Part shown: positions 1 through 8,907 of the stretch, in pieces
How the letters are laid out: each line of letters begins with the position of its first letter
How positions within the stretch are numbered: the stretch's first letter is position 1
Origin: Ustilaginoidea virens
Taxonomy: Eukaryota; Ascomycota; Sordariomycetes; Hypocreales; Clavicipitaceae
Assembly: GCF_000687475.1 (NCBI RefSeq)
Contig: NC_057316.1
Span: forward strand, 4,836,001-4,900,000
DNA length: 64,000 nt
Direction: 5' to 3'
Program-made: the position numbers and the translations under genes
The notes under the pieces: model-generated
Told to the model about the DNA's origin: nothing
The model's database searches: none
What the model saw: the letters and a program-made list of their open reading frames with translations, nothing else

Positions 1-453
1 GAAGAAGACTCCCACCTCCGCCATGCCGAAGATGACGACAATGGCCCCGAAACAAACAACCAGGCCACAAGCAACCAGAGCACAAGCGGGCCGGAAGATC
101 AAGCCGAGCAGGCTCCCCAGCCCAGGCCCCCCAAGCCGGCTCGCCTGGATCAGCAGAAGCGCAAGAGGCCTCTGAACGAAGCCCTGACGGAGGAGGAGAT
201 GCAGAGCCAGATCGCGCGGCGGAGACAGCCGGTTCAGCCGGTTCAGCCGGTTCAGCCGGTTCAGCCGGTTCAGCCGGTTCAGCCGCAGCCGCAGCCGCAG
301 CCGCCGCCGCCGGCGGTCGTGCCGCAAGGCCAGGTAGCCGCTCAGCAGGATTCCAAGAAGAATCCGCTGAAGCTGCGGCTCGATTTGAATCTGGATGTCG
401 AGATAGAGCTGCGGGCCAAGATCCACGGCGACGTGACCCTGGCTTTGCTGTAA
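1..453 (+). CDS. 3' end of an uncharacterised fungal protein (partial)
   Basis: The frame is open from the first base of the window and ends with TAA at 451-453, so this is the C-terminal 150 residues of a gene that starts outside. The visible part is hydrophilic and low in complexity: an acidic/polar stretch, a basic KRKRP patch, a run of six VQP units followed by QP and PPPP. It ends in an ordered-looking tail, LKLRLDLNLDVEIELRAKIHGDVTLALL in two parts (LKLRLDLNLDVEIEL, then RAKIHGDVTLALL). Tails of this kind end many uncharacterised ascomycete proteins of otherwise disordered sequence. I do not recognise a function. No catalytic motif or membrane segment is visible. Confidence 0.75.
   Translation, partial: EEDSHLRHAEDDDNGPETNNQATSNQSTSGPEDQAEQAPQPRPPKPARLDQQKRKRPLNEALTEEEMQSQIARRRQPVQPVQPVQPVQPVQPVQPQPQPQPPPPAVVPQGQVAAQQDSKKNPLKLRLDLNLDVEIELRAKIHGDVTLALL
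232..285 (+). repeat. 9-bp coding minisatellite GTTCAGCCG x6
   Basis: Six perfect head-to-tail copies of GTTCAGCCG encode (VQP)6 inside the partial gene, followed by CAGCCG units. The unit is a multiple of three, so copy-number change would keep the frame. Confidence 0.95.
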
Positions 454-1143
454 GGAAGACTCGACGCCGCCCGACCCGTGTCAAAGAACTGACTTGATTG
501 ATAGGGATATGGGCTAGTGACATGTAGTCTGGGCTTAGATGGTTCGTTTGCAGCATGTGTAGAGTACTTGTTTGCGTTCAAGCCGGTTGAGCCTTGTTGT
601 TCGGGACGAACTGAAGGGAAGTTTAGGTTGACTACATCACTCCAGGGTTGAGAGCCAGGCTCCGGTTCGATAGTGCAGCTAGTCACGGGGTGGAACAGAG
701 TGGTTCGTTCCACGTTCTTTTTTCGAACGAGTTCCTGGGCCGTGGTCGCTTTAACCTGCTTAGCGTCTGAGCCTGTGAGCGATCCTGGGCCGTCTGAGCA
801 ACCCATGAGAAACCATGAGCAGTGCAGGTATGCAGAATCGAGGCGGCTCTTGTTCGCACCCATTCGTAAATTCACTGCATTACGCACCGCGGCTGCCAGA
901 AAAGGCGAAGCATTGAACTGTACCGTTTGCCCTCATGCAAGCAAAGCCGTGGGAGAAGACGAAGGAAAGGTTTCGCAGAAGGAAGCAGAGCAAGCCAGAG
1001 CAAGGGGCATGGCAATTGTCATCTGGAGAGGTTTTGGAGAGGCTTTGCAGAGGTATTGGCGGGTCATCTTCATGAAGTATTACTCCGTACAAGAGATGGT
1101 GTTCATCCGTGCGACATCCTGTCAGTTCTATTCTTCAGAGAGA

Positions 1144-1174
1144 CCTGGTCTGGCATGTTCCGTGCCAGACCAGG
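1144..1174. repeat. Perfect 12-bp inverted repeat, 7-nt loop
   Basis: CCTGGTCTGGCA (1144-1155) is followed after 7 nt by its exact reverse complement TGCCAGACCAGG (1163-1174). No T-run follows. It lies 140 bp from the larger hairpin at 1314-1409, with which it shares no sequence. Confidence 0.85.
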
Positions 1175-1313
1175 CTTGCCAACTTGCAAGGCAAAGGGAA
1201 CAAGACGCAGATTCTGAGCAGCTACCAGGTCACGTCAAATTGAAGCCGGCAGATTCTAAGTGACGACATGTCCTATAGAGACCGCTATACTTGCAGATAC
1301 ATTATCAGAGCAC

Positions 1314-1409
1314 CTACGCGCCCTCTCGGCACGATCGGCCGGGACTGGCTGACAGTTGGCCTCTGGTCCTGTCAGCCAGTCCCGGCCGAGTCGTGTCGAG
1401 AGGGCGTGT
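1314..1409. repeat. Long imperfect palindrome, about 40-bp arms
   Basis: The left arm (about 1316-1355) and the right arm (1369-1409) are reverse complements with only a few mismatches and one single-base indel. Both contain CGGCCGGGACTGGCTGACAG, and the outer ends read CGCCCTCTCG and CGAGAGGGCG. The loop is 13 nt (1356-1368). The shape suits a foldback or MITE-like remnant, or a structured RNA. No transposase or clear target-site duplication is visible next to it. Confidence 0.85.
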
Positions 1410-1636
1410 GTACGTGTTGTAGTTTCCTAGAATAATCCAATGAGATTGCGCATCATGCTCGGATTGCATGTCAAAGTTTACCAAAGGAGTCGGCGCAGCC
1501 CTTATTCTCGTGTACTGGTACCATGTGTTGCAGCTGGCGCTTCCGTTCCACGTCTTGAATCAGTTCCACGGCAACAACTTTGGCGAGGCCGGCTTTGATC
1601 CCATCTCTTCCTTCATGCATCCCCCCTCTTGATTGT

Positions 1637-1672
1637 GCGACATCTTGGCTGACACCTGTCCCAAGATGTCGC
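1637..1672. repeat. 12-bp inverted repeat, 12-nt loop
   Basis: GCGACATCTTGG (1637-1648) and CCAAGATGTCGC (1661-1672) are exact reverse complements. It is the third hairpin within about 530 bp and is unlike the other two in sequence. Confidence 0.85.
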
Positions 1673-1675
1673 CCG

Positions 1676-2260
1676 TCATGCGCCTGAAAACACGTCCTGG
1701 TTCTGCAGACGTAGCTGGCACAGACAAGATATCAGCGGCCGTTCTGCTGAGAAGGGCATGTCGCCGTTTCTGTTGTTACCGAAAGCCACCAATCGAGCGG
1801 GGAACAGTCGCTCGCAACTGGTTTTTTCATGTGCAATGATTGGTATCTCGTCGAGTTTTTCCAGGTCGGACTGACAACATCTAATCTTCTGTGCAAGGCG
1901 GCCCACGAGAAAAGCGCCCGACCAGGCTTATCCTTCACGGCCTCGTCTTTACGGCGCCATCGTCGAGCAACGGTTGGACGAAAGACATGCATTCACTCAG
2001 GCGGCGCAAAAGAGTGGCATCCATTCCAAGCAATGGTGCATCACCTTGATGTTTGCCCAGCAGCGGCTTGACGACAGGCACAAGTCCTCTGATGAAGCAG
2101 CGTGAAAGCGCGGTGCCGTCCGTTGCACTTTGCGCATCAGCATTGGCGCCTCGGCTTAGCAGGCACTAAGCCACTTTTTGCCGACGATCCAAATGATGCG
2201 CAACGCAATATTGATGTTGAGTCCTTTCCGAAGTTGTCCTCGGAACGGGGGTCATCCGGG
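1676..2260 (-). pseudogene. Decayed ankyrin-repeat gene fragment
   Basis: Read leftwards on the minus strand, ankyrin-like text appears in alternating frames: LLSRGANADAQSATDGTAL, then IRGLVPVVKPLL, MSFVQPLLDDGA, and after a TGA and a frame change GRALFSWAALHRRLDVV. The GxTAL...VVxLL...GA pattern is the ankyrin signature. At least two frameshifts and stops interrupt it, and no splice sites join the pieces convincingly. An open frame just upstream on the same strand (2137-2646) may be the former N-terminal part, but I do not recognise its domain. Such genes often belong to the STAND/ankyrin class linked to fungal nonself recognition. The family role is known; the assignment here is inference. 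Confidence 0.45.
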
Positions 2261-3981
2261 CGATGGAGGTTGTAGCAGGTCCTATAGAAGCTGTGCTGGC
2301 AGAAGAACTGTGCGATATGACGTTGCAATTTTTTCAAGTATTCTGCTCGTATTCCATCGGGTCGTTGCAAGATTCTGCTGCAGGTCTCGTCAAGGTGCGC
2401 ACGAATGGTAATGAAGTCGTTTTGAACAGGAACCATGTCCGCCTCGTGTGCAGACATGCATGCCCACTGCAGACGTGATGTTCTTGTTCTGGCCGACCTG
2501 TCACCAGAAAATGGACATTTCTCTCGCCAGACGCGAGGAGATGCCTTATCCATCAAAGAAGTCGTTCCGTCGATGGCATTTGCTTTGTGCAGCACGCGTC
2601 GAGGACGTCCAGAGCGAATCCAGGCGTCTTCGAATTGTGCCATCACTGACAGAACGTCATGGAAAGTGATTTCGCGTGATTGTTGACTATGTCAAAGTCC
2701 ATTTTCGCAGGAGGAATAGGGAGAATCCAGTTGCTTCATGTCTCCTCGACCTTGAAGAGTGACGCTGGCTCACCGTCCTGTCAAGGGTTCTGCTTGCTGT
2801 ATGATTGAAGTCGAAGTAGGAGTGGGACAGGCCGAGTTGATACTGCGAGATGGGCAAAGATGGCGATGGTGGCTCTGCTCATGCCCCGGATCTTGACAGC
2901 ATTCTTCGTGACGTGGCATCGCTGCGCACCGTTTTCGTCCGTCGTTGTCGATTGGCGCGGCACCAAGACCCCCGAAACCTTGACAAAGAGGGCCAATATG
3001 CAGCAGCACAGGGGAGAAGACGAGGTCGGGCTCCTTTCAGAGCTGAGCCGAGATTGCAGCACAAGTGCTCCGTAGACATGTTGAGCTTCAGAACCGACTT
3101 GTGCAACGTGACCCAAGGGATGGACGCCGGATGCGGATGCGCCACCAGCCGGAAACTGTGATAGCGCCGGCCTGGACTCCGGCGGCGCCGGTAGAGCCCG
3201 TCCAACAGACCGAGGATCAGGGTTGGAACACGGCCAAGGGGTACCCAGTTATACGTAGCGCGCGCCGGGGGGTTAGAGAGTTACCGGGTGATGATGACAG
3301 GTAACACGTTGTTGCACGGAGTACTCCGTACGAAGGATTACTATGGTGATTACTATCTCGGAGAGACAGGGGCAGACAGGGGCTGATGATGCCGACCATA
3401 TGGCATTTATGATTCATTTATGTGGCATTTTATGTGGCATATTATATGTCTGTGCCGCGGTCACGTGCGGTTGTGAGGCTCTGCAACGCTGGTGGTTTCA
3501 TGCACCCACCCAATCGTGTTGCCTGTTGGGGGCAAGAGTGGGGCCACCTCGGTTGGATGGCCCCGGGTTGACACTGGCGATTCCGATAATCCAAGCTTCT
3601 TTGAACCAAGCCATCCTACCTTTGGAGTATGTATGCCCGTTGCGGTCTCGATCATGGGTCTTTGAATTCGAAACTTCTAGTCTTGCTAAATGACCATCAG
3701 CGGCCCGATATGGCGTTTTGTACAGCGGAATGCCATACCTTTAGTGTTTGTTCCTTCTCACTCGTATCCCGTCTGTCACCTTTGGCGATATTCGTCCCCG
3801 CGTTTTGCTCCACTTGCGACAGATATTATGTAGTCATGGCCCGCGCTTTGCGTGTCTGGAACTATCTGGGCCAAGGAGGCGATAAGTATAGGGAATTCCT
3901 CCATATACTATAGCCAGAACACGACCATAAGCAACTCCATAAGCAAGATAGAAAAGCTCCTTAACAACTTGATTATTAGCA
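2261..3981. other. Gene-free stretch, possibly further remains of the ankyrin gene
   Basis: Only overlapping short open frames without recognisable domains occur. From about 3,630 the sequence resembles the upstream parts of the next two small secreted genes (for example TCTGGGCCAAG near 3868), so the tail of this stretch is the promoter of the first of them. CGGAGTACTCCG, a 12-bp palindrome, lies at 3317-3328. Confidence 0.5.
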
Positions 3982-4350
3982 ATGCGTCCCCTGCGCTTAT
4001 TAGTCGCCCTCGCCACCCTCCTAGTTCCCCTTGCTATGGCTTCTGATATCCGAAGTACTATCGATCCTGACGAACTTCCCCGCTTCAACCATGTTCTGGA
4101 CATGTTGCGGACTAGTGGCGAACAATACCAGATGGTCTATAGAGCTGACCTACGACAAGTTGTTATTACCTACTACAGGGACGGCCGGTTGAAGACCAGG
4201 AGATTTAAGACCACCTCACACGCTGATGAGTATTTCCGAAAGAACCCACTCGATGGTGGAAGGAGGCCGCCAAAGGGTAACCAGGGTAACCAGGGTCATC
4301 AGCAGGGTCAGCAGGGTCGGAATGGCCGGAGAGTCGTTATTAGCCAATAA
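3982..4350 (+). CDS. Small secreted protein, tandem family copy 1
   Basis: This single-exon gene encodes 122 residues. Residues 1-20 are a signal peptide (MRPLRLLVALATLLVPLAMA). The mature part has no cysteine, an ordered-looking block with YRADLRQVVITYYRDGRLKT, the family motif FRKNPLDGGRRPPK near residue 85, and a Gly/Gln/Asn-rich basic tail built of GNQ/GQQ units. It is the first of three tandem paralogues on the same strand with unit lengths of about 735 and 787 bp. The three share signal peptide, upstream and downstream sequence, while the mature regions have diverged strongly. Size, secretion signal and basic tail resemble fungal effector-like or antimicrobial peptides, but no known family is recognised. 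Confidence 0.8.
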   Translation: MRPLRLLVALATLLVPLAMASDIRSTIDPDELPRFNHVLDMLRTSGEQYQMVYRADLRQVVITYYRDGRLKTRRFKTTSHADEYFRKNPLDGGRRPPKGNQGNQGHQQGQQGRNGRRVVISQ

Positions 4351-4716
4351 CTGGGCAGCCGTGGGCTGGAATCAAATGCTGCGCGAGGAATATTTGCCAT
4401 GCCGGAATCTTGAATCATAGGCTTTTAATTTGACACTTCTAGCTGTAGTCAAGGGCTAATGTGGCGTTCGTCCTCTTGACTAATATATACAGTCATCTTC
4501 TCGGCGCCGGATTTACCGCCTGCACTTATGTCACGAAATATCTAGGCCAAGAAGGGAACGAGTGCGGGCAATGCTTCCCAGCACTGCAGCTGAAACCAGT
4601 ATAAATACTGGCTTATACCATCTATATAAGCAACAAGTATAGCTCTTAATAACTATAATACTTCACATGTAAAAAAAAAAAATCTCTTATAGCTCGCAAA
4701 AACCTAAGCATTAGCA
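4351..4716 (+). promoter_or_regulatory. Promoter region of copy 2 with palindromic TATA box
   Basis: A block starting with TCTAGGCCAAGAAGG and containing GAGTGCGGGCAATGC is repeated almost unchanged before copy 3. The TATA box sits in a perfect palindrome, CCAGTATAAATACTGG (4596-4611), about 105 bp before the ATG. A run of 13 A lies at about 4670. Confidence 0.6.
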
Positions 4717-5085
4717 ATGCATCTCCTACGCTCTATTATCGCCCTCGCCACCCTCCTAGCCCCCCTTGCTATAGCTGCTCTTACTCTCGGTAGTGCTATC
4801 CATGAGGACGACGTTCAACGCTTCAATCGTCTTATGAAGCGGGTGGAGGATAATGGCGAACAATATGAGACGGTCTATAGAGACGATAGAGAATTAGTCA
4901 TTATTTACGTCGAAAAGAACGGCAAAATCACGACCTATCAGGTCTTTAGGGCCAGCAAAAACGCTCCTGCATTTTTCCGAATGCACCCAACCGATGGTGG
5001 AAAGAGGCCGCAGAAGGGTCGCAAGGTCGGAAAGGGTCGGAAGGTCGTAACTAGCCAATCACTGGGCAGTCGTGGACTAGAATGA
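4717..5085 (+). CDS. Small secreted protein, tandem family copy 2
   Basis: One exon, 122 residues. The signal peptide MHLLRSIIALATLLAPLAIA is nearly identical to that of copy 3. The mature protein lacks cysteine. It starts ALTLGSAIHEDDVQRFN, has the internal similarity to copy 1 NGEQYETVYRDD (copy 1: SGEQYQMVYRAD), then FFRMHPTDGGKRPQKGRK and a Lys/Arg/Gly tail (KVGKGRKVV). The tail end SQSLGSRGLE runs into sequence that is 3' untranslated in copies 1 and 3 (the conserved CTGGGCAG block), because the stop codon has been displaced. Function unknown. The conserved C-terminal motif is FxR/K-x-x-P-T/L-D-G/A-G-K/R-R-P. Confidence 0.8.
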   Translation: MHLLRSIIALATLLAPLAIAALTLGSAIHEDDVQRFNRLMKRVEDNGEQYETVYRDDRELVIIYVEKNGKITTYQVFRASKNAPAFFRMHPTDGGKRPQKGRKVGKGRKVVTSQSLGSRGLE

Positions 5086-5503
5086 ATTTGCTGCGCAATT
5101 AATTATGCCACGTTGCAGTGTTAAATCATCGGCTTGTACTCCGAACCTTCTGGCCATAGATAATTATCATTAGCGGCTGATGTGGCGTTCGTCGAACGGA
5201 GTGCTAGGCCTAAACTGTTCCTCTTCACTACATATCCGGTCACCTTCTCAATCTTAGCGCCAGCGTTTTGCGGCATCCTGCGACAGTTATAGTTTTCACA
5301 CGTATATCACAAATTATCTGGGCCAAGAAGGTGACGAGTGCGGGCAATGCCTCCCAACACCGCAGCTGGAACTGGTATAAATACTAGCTTAGGCCAACTC
5401 TAGAAGCGATAATAAAAGATCTTGACATCTACAACATTTTGTTTCTTTAACTATAATACGTCAGTTCCCTATAAAACTCTTTTCTACCTCACAAAAGCCC
5501 GAG
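5086..5503 (+). promoter_or_regulatory. Promoter region of copy 3
   Basis: The repeated block (TCTGGGCCAAGAAGG, GAGTGCGGGCAATGC) ends in CTGGTATAAATACTAG (about 5372-5387), the same TATA palindrome as before copy 2 but with one arm slightly decayed. The upstream block with GCGGCTGATGTGGCGTTCGT is shared with the copy 2 region. Confidence 0.6.
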
Positions 5504-5860
5504 ATGCATCTCCTGCGCTCTATTATCGCCCTCGCCACCCTCCTAGTCCCCTTTGCTATAGCTGCTCTTAGTCTCCGCAATTCTATTGACGCTACCCAAC
5601 TTCCGGACTTCGATGCTTTTAAGGAGAGGGCGGATGCTAATGGTTGGAGAATCAGGCCAATCTATGATCAATACGAAAATTTGATTAATATTATGGCCTT
5701 TGGAGACGACCACCTTCTGAAGGCCTCCAGGCTCTTTCTTGGCAATGCAAACGCTCCTCAATATTTTAGACAGAGGCCAACTGATGCTGGAAAGAGGCCG
5801 CAGAAGGTCCAGAAGAGCCAGAAGAGCCCGCAGCCACGGAAGGGCAGGAATTCTCACTAG
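5504..5860 (+). CDS. Small secreted protein, tandem family copy 3
   Basis: One exon, 118 residues. The signal peptide MHLLRSIIALATLLVPFAIA differs from copy 2 at two positions, while most of the mature region (ALSLRNSIDATQLPDFD onward) differs. It has no cysteine. The family motif is kept as YFRQRPTDAGKRPQK, followed by a basic tail with QKSQKSPQPRKGRN. The conserved 3' block (CCAATAACCTGGCAGCCGTGG) directly follows the stop, as after copy 1. The contrast of conserved flanks with divergent mature protein suggests fast evolution after duplication. I see no fourth copy downstream. Confidence 0.8.
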   Translation: MHLLRSIIALATLLVPFAIAALSLRNSIDATQLPDFDAFKERADANGWRIRPIYDQYENLINIMAFGDDHLLKASRLFLGNANAPQYFRQRPTDAGKRPQKVQKSQKSPQPRKGRNSH

Positions 5861-7629
5861 CCAATAACCTGGCAGCCGTGGGTTGGAGTGGCCCTTCATA
5901 CTAGTGACCAAATATCAGAAGAGAAGGAAGGGTGACAGATAAATGGGGTGGATAATTGTCCTTAATCTCTTCTTTCCGAGGCGTGAGATATCTAGCGCTC
6001 TATATAGATAGAGTGTATATTACTTTGCAATAACTATCTTCGTATTTTTCTACATGTAAATAGTACGTGCTCCGGTTCGCAATAACTGATGACACCTCCA
6101 GTCCTGTAGGAATACACAAGTTTAAATGCCCATCTTCAGGGAAATTAGAATTACAAAGGACCTACCAATATAGTTATCCGTTGCATTCCGATAATCATTT
6201 TTGACTGCTTGTACTCGTCTGCGACCTATTTTCTCTGCCGTCAGATCCTACAGATCTCCCGCTAGGCATAAGTAAGGACGACTACTATCCGCTTTGCCTT
6301 GGTAGTCCTAAGCTTCACAATGCACTTATATAGGCTAAACATTGTACTTGTTCGCTCATCGCTCACTTCTGCTATTGAATAAAATGTCGAATTCTTTGGC
6401 CGCCCATGACATGTGGTGCGTTTCCAAATCAATTTGCAATCCTCGAGCAAATCCAATCTCCAACCCAGGTGACGCAAACTCACATCGCTCGGCCCATGTC
6501 GACTGGAAAAACAAAAGCCGATGCCCCTTGACAGCGCCGTTTCCCGACGAATATGTTTGATAAGACGGAATCACTGCTTCGTGCTCTCAACATTTTTATG
6601 ACTAAGGCTTCTCTTTGGCAGGAGGTATGGGGGCGACCACAGACTATATCAAAAGCCTTGACGCATTGAGAGAACGACAGTCTGCCGTCGAGGGATGAAA
6701 AATAGTAGCTGGAATTGTCGCTTTATTGCAGTCAGCTCTTGGACTCAGTCATGGTCATGGTCTGTGACCTGTTCAACACGGGCTATGGCCATTTAAGTGC
6801 GCACATAGATAGCTAGAACGAATGATTAGTCAGACTGTTCGTGTATGATATCCCCGTGAATACGCCAATGTCCTTGTCTCTGATACTATTGCGTCTTGTG
6901 CACCTGGTCCCAGTCTAATTTCACATTTTTCCCGGCGGGCGTTGGCAGAAAGTCTAGGTACAGATGGACAGAGCCAGTATATCGATTGGATTCCGGCGTT
7001 GAGGTTGAGTCAAACCAGTGAATTGTATTTTGGGAAGTGAGTAGGTGGGCAGTGAGGCGTTCCTCGACAAACATACCTCAAAAATGCGGGATAGTTTGTG
7101 TGTATGATTTATTGCGACTTGGAACAAGAATCACATTACACAACGGTGCGTCTTGGATCGGTCTTTCTTCTCATACACTTGTTGAACCAAGATCTTTCTC
7201 GAATCTGTCAAGGAGGCATCCTACTTCGAGAGCAACCCGTTTCTCAGATGTATCTCAACACGAAACAGAATTCACCGGCCCAAAGAAACCACGTCTGCGA
7301 CTGCATTGCATTGCACCACTATATAATGAGCGAATACTGGTTTTCATATCGAATTTCCAAGGTAAGAAAGATGTTTTTCCCGAAATACACTAATTCATGG
7401 CGCAGTGGTGCGCCAAGTTGAGCGTTGCGCTCTACAAAACTCTTTGAACATGGTGGTTAAGATAAACCCCCCTTGATGGCCGACAGTTTACCCATCTTGT
7501 GTCAACCAGATGTAGTCGGACTTGCTGGCAGTTCTCGCTTCGGCTGGGTCGGCTGGGGCGGAAGAGTGATACGTTGCAAGGCGTTTTCGGCTCCATGTCG
7601 CCAGTGATGGGCATCGTATCAGTTGTTGT
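5861..7629. other. AT-richer intergenic region without supported gene
   Basis: The first 500 bp are AT-rich and contain TATATAGATAGAG-like runs. The open frames (up to 118 codons at 7037-7393) have no recognisable motif, signal peptide or paralogue. The part before 7630 is the 3' flank of the precursor gene on the minus strand. Confidence 0.55.
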
Positions 7630-7986
7630 TTAAGAAGTTGGGCCCTCGGCGTTGACAGCGATCTTGTCGGTGTCAGTGTAAGGAGATCGCTTCTGTCCGG
7701 CAGCGGAATCGACTGCGATCTTGTCGGTATCAGTATATGGGGATCGCTTCTGACCAGCTGCGGCGTTGACAGCGATCTTGTCCGTGTCGATGTAGGGAGA
7801 CCGCTTCTGTCCGACAGCGGCATCGACTGCGATCTTGTCGGTATCAGTATATGGGGATCGCTTCTGACCAGCTGCGGCATCGACTGCGATCTTGTCCGTG
7901 TCGGTGTAGGGAGATCGCTTATAGCTGGCCTTGCTTGGCAACGCCGACACAGCGGCCGCAGCAGCGAGAACAAGGAGCAAACGCAT
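7630..7986 (-). CDS. Secreted Kex2-repeat peptide precursor (dikaritin-like RiPP precursor candidate)
   Basis: This intronless gene encodes 118 residues. Residues 1-15 form a signal peptide (MRLLLVLAAAAAVSA). Dibasic KR sites fall at 23-24, 42-43, 61-62, 80-81 and 99-100, exactly 19 residues apart. Each introduces a repeat of the form SPYTDTDKIAVDAAAGQ; the last copy ends NAEGPTS. The SPY-x-DTDKIAV part is invariant except one T-to-I change, and D/N alternate after it. Kex2 cutting in the Golgi would free five 17-mers or near copies. This is the organisation of precursors of ustiloxins, phomopsins and epichloecyclins, whose Tyr-containing cores are cyclised by UstYa-type proteins; such a gene lies head-to-head 0.9 kb away. 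The product identity is unknown. A plain secreted-peptide function (KEP protein) without cyclisation is the alternative. Confidence 0.85.
   Translation of the reverse strand: MRLLLVLAAAAAVSALPSKASYKRSPYTDTDKIAVDAAAGQKRSPYTDTDKIAVDAAVGQKRSPYIDTDKIAVNAAAGQKRSPYTDTDKIAVDSAAGQKRSPYTDTDKIAVNAEGPTS
7640..7920 (-). repeat. 57-bp tandem repeat inside the precursor gene, 5 units
   Basis: The 19-codon units are also near identical at DNA level (CGATCTTGTC and GGAGATCGCTTCTG recur every 57 bp on the plus strand). Recent unit duplication or homogenisation is implied. Confidence 0.9.
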
Positions 7987-8907
7987 CGCGTAATAGGCGT
8001 ATGGTAGTTCTTTATGGGTTTGAAGAAACTGTAGAAACTATGAATTGAAATCTGTCTTGCTCATCCACGATTTGCCGAGGACAGAAGCCTGCTTTAATAC
8101 TTGTACTTGCACGCGAGATTGATTGATCAATCGCATTGCATTGCATTTTCAAGCTCCAACCAACGTAGCTAATAATAGACGTGATGTAATACCATGGCGC
8201 ATAGTCTGTCGAGGATTTGAATCATATAAAGGATGCTTGGTGCAACAAAAAGGCCTGCGTACAGTATCAATGCGCAACCTGGAGATTGAAGAACGATGAC
8301 ATGGCTTGCACTACATATGATCGCCCCAGTGCTTCTTTGAGTTTCCAGATTCGGTCGAGGACATAGAAGTACGTGGTCTTTGATATCCACTATCTCGAAG
8401 GATTCCTGATGAAGCTCTGGAGCTGCTATGGCACCAGCGGGCGCAGGTTCCCGGCCCGCCAAGGCGTATTTCATGATCACCGTCGAGCCAGGACCGCCAC
8501 GAGCTCTGTTCAAAGCCGCCGCCCAGGCACTGCTCAAATTGAGCGGGCGGCTCTGCTCAAAAAGCCAGACCGCCAGTGCTCCAGCCGTCTTGCTTGACGG
8601 CTGGCTCTTTCAGGTCCTTGGCCAGTGCGTGCATGCTCAATACTCAATGCTCAATACCTGCATGGGCAACTATTGACATGTCGCCAAGAAGGAATGTATT
8701 CTGTCTCCTTGTCAGTGCGCTGCGTTTTGACTGCGTTCGGAAACCTCCCCAAGGCCAGGTCGGCGACTTGTCGCGAGACCATTGCCAGAGTATTTGTTCG
8801 TTCTGCTACATAAGCGCCCGGCCGTGTCTCCCATCTTTCCAACCAGCAGAGGGGTGTTTTGATGCATCAAGGCTTCAAGATAGACTTGACGCAAGCGCCC
8901 ACGCGAA
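7987..8907. promoter_or_regulatory. Divergent promoter region between precursor and UstYa-like gene
   Basis: The two start codons face away from each other across 921 bp with no supported gene between. The arrangement allows shared regulation. I see no clear TATA box or recognised binding site. Confidence 0.5.

Larger units (their letters stand above)
454..1675. other. Intergenic region with hairpins, no supported gene
   Basis: Open frames here, including one of 196 codons at 673-1263, have no recognisable domain and no fungal-like exon structure. What stands out is three inverted repeats (1144-1174, 1314-1409, 1637-1672), listed separately. Confidence 0.6.

Noticed and set aside
673..1263. 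196-codon open frame
   Set aside because: No domain, no homologue recognised, and it contains the 1144-1174 hairpin; probably chance.
1314..1409. Rho-independent terminator
   Set aside because: No U-tract follows and the host is a fungus.
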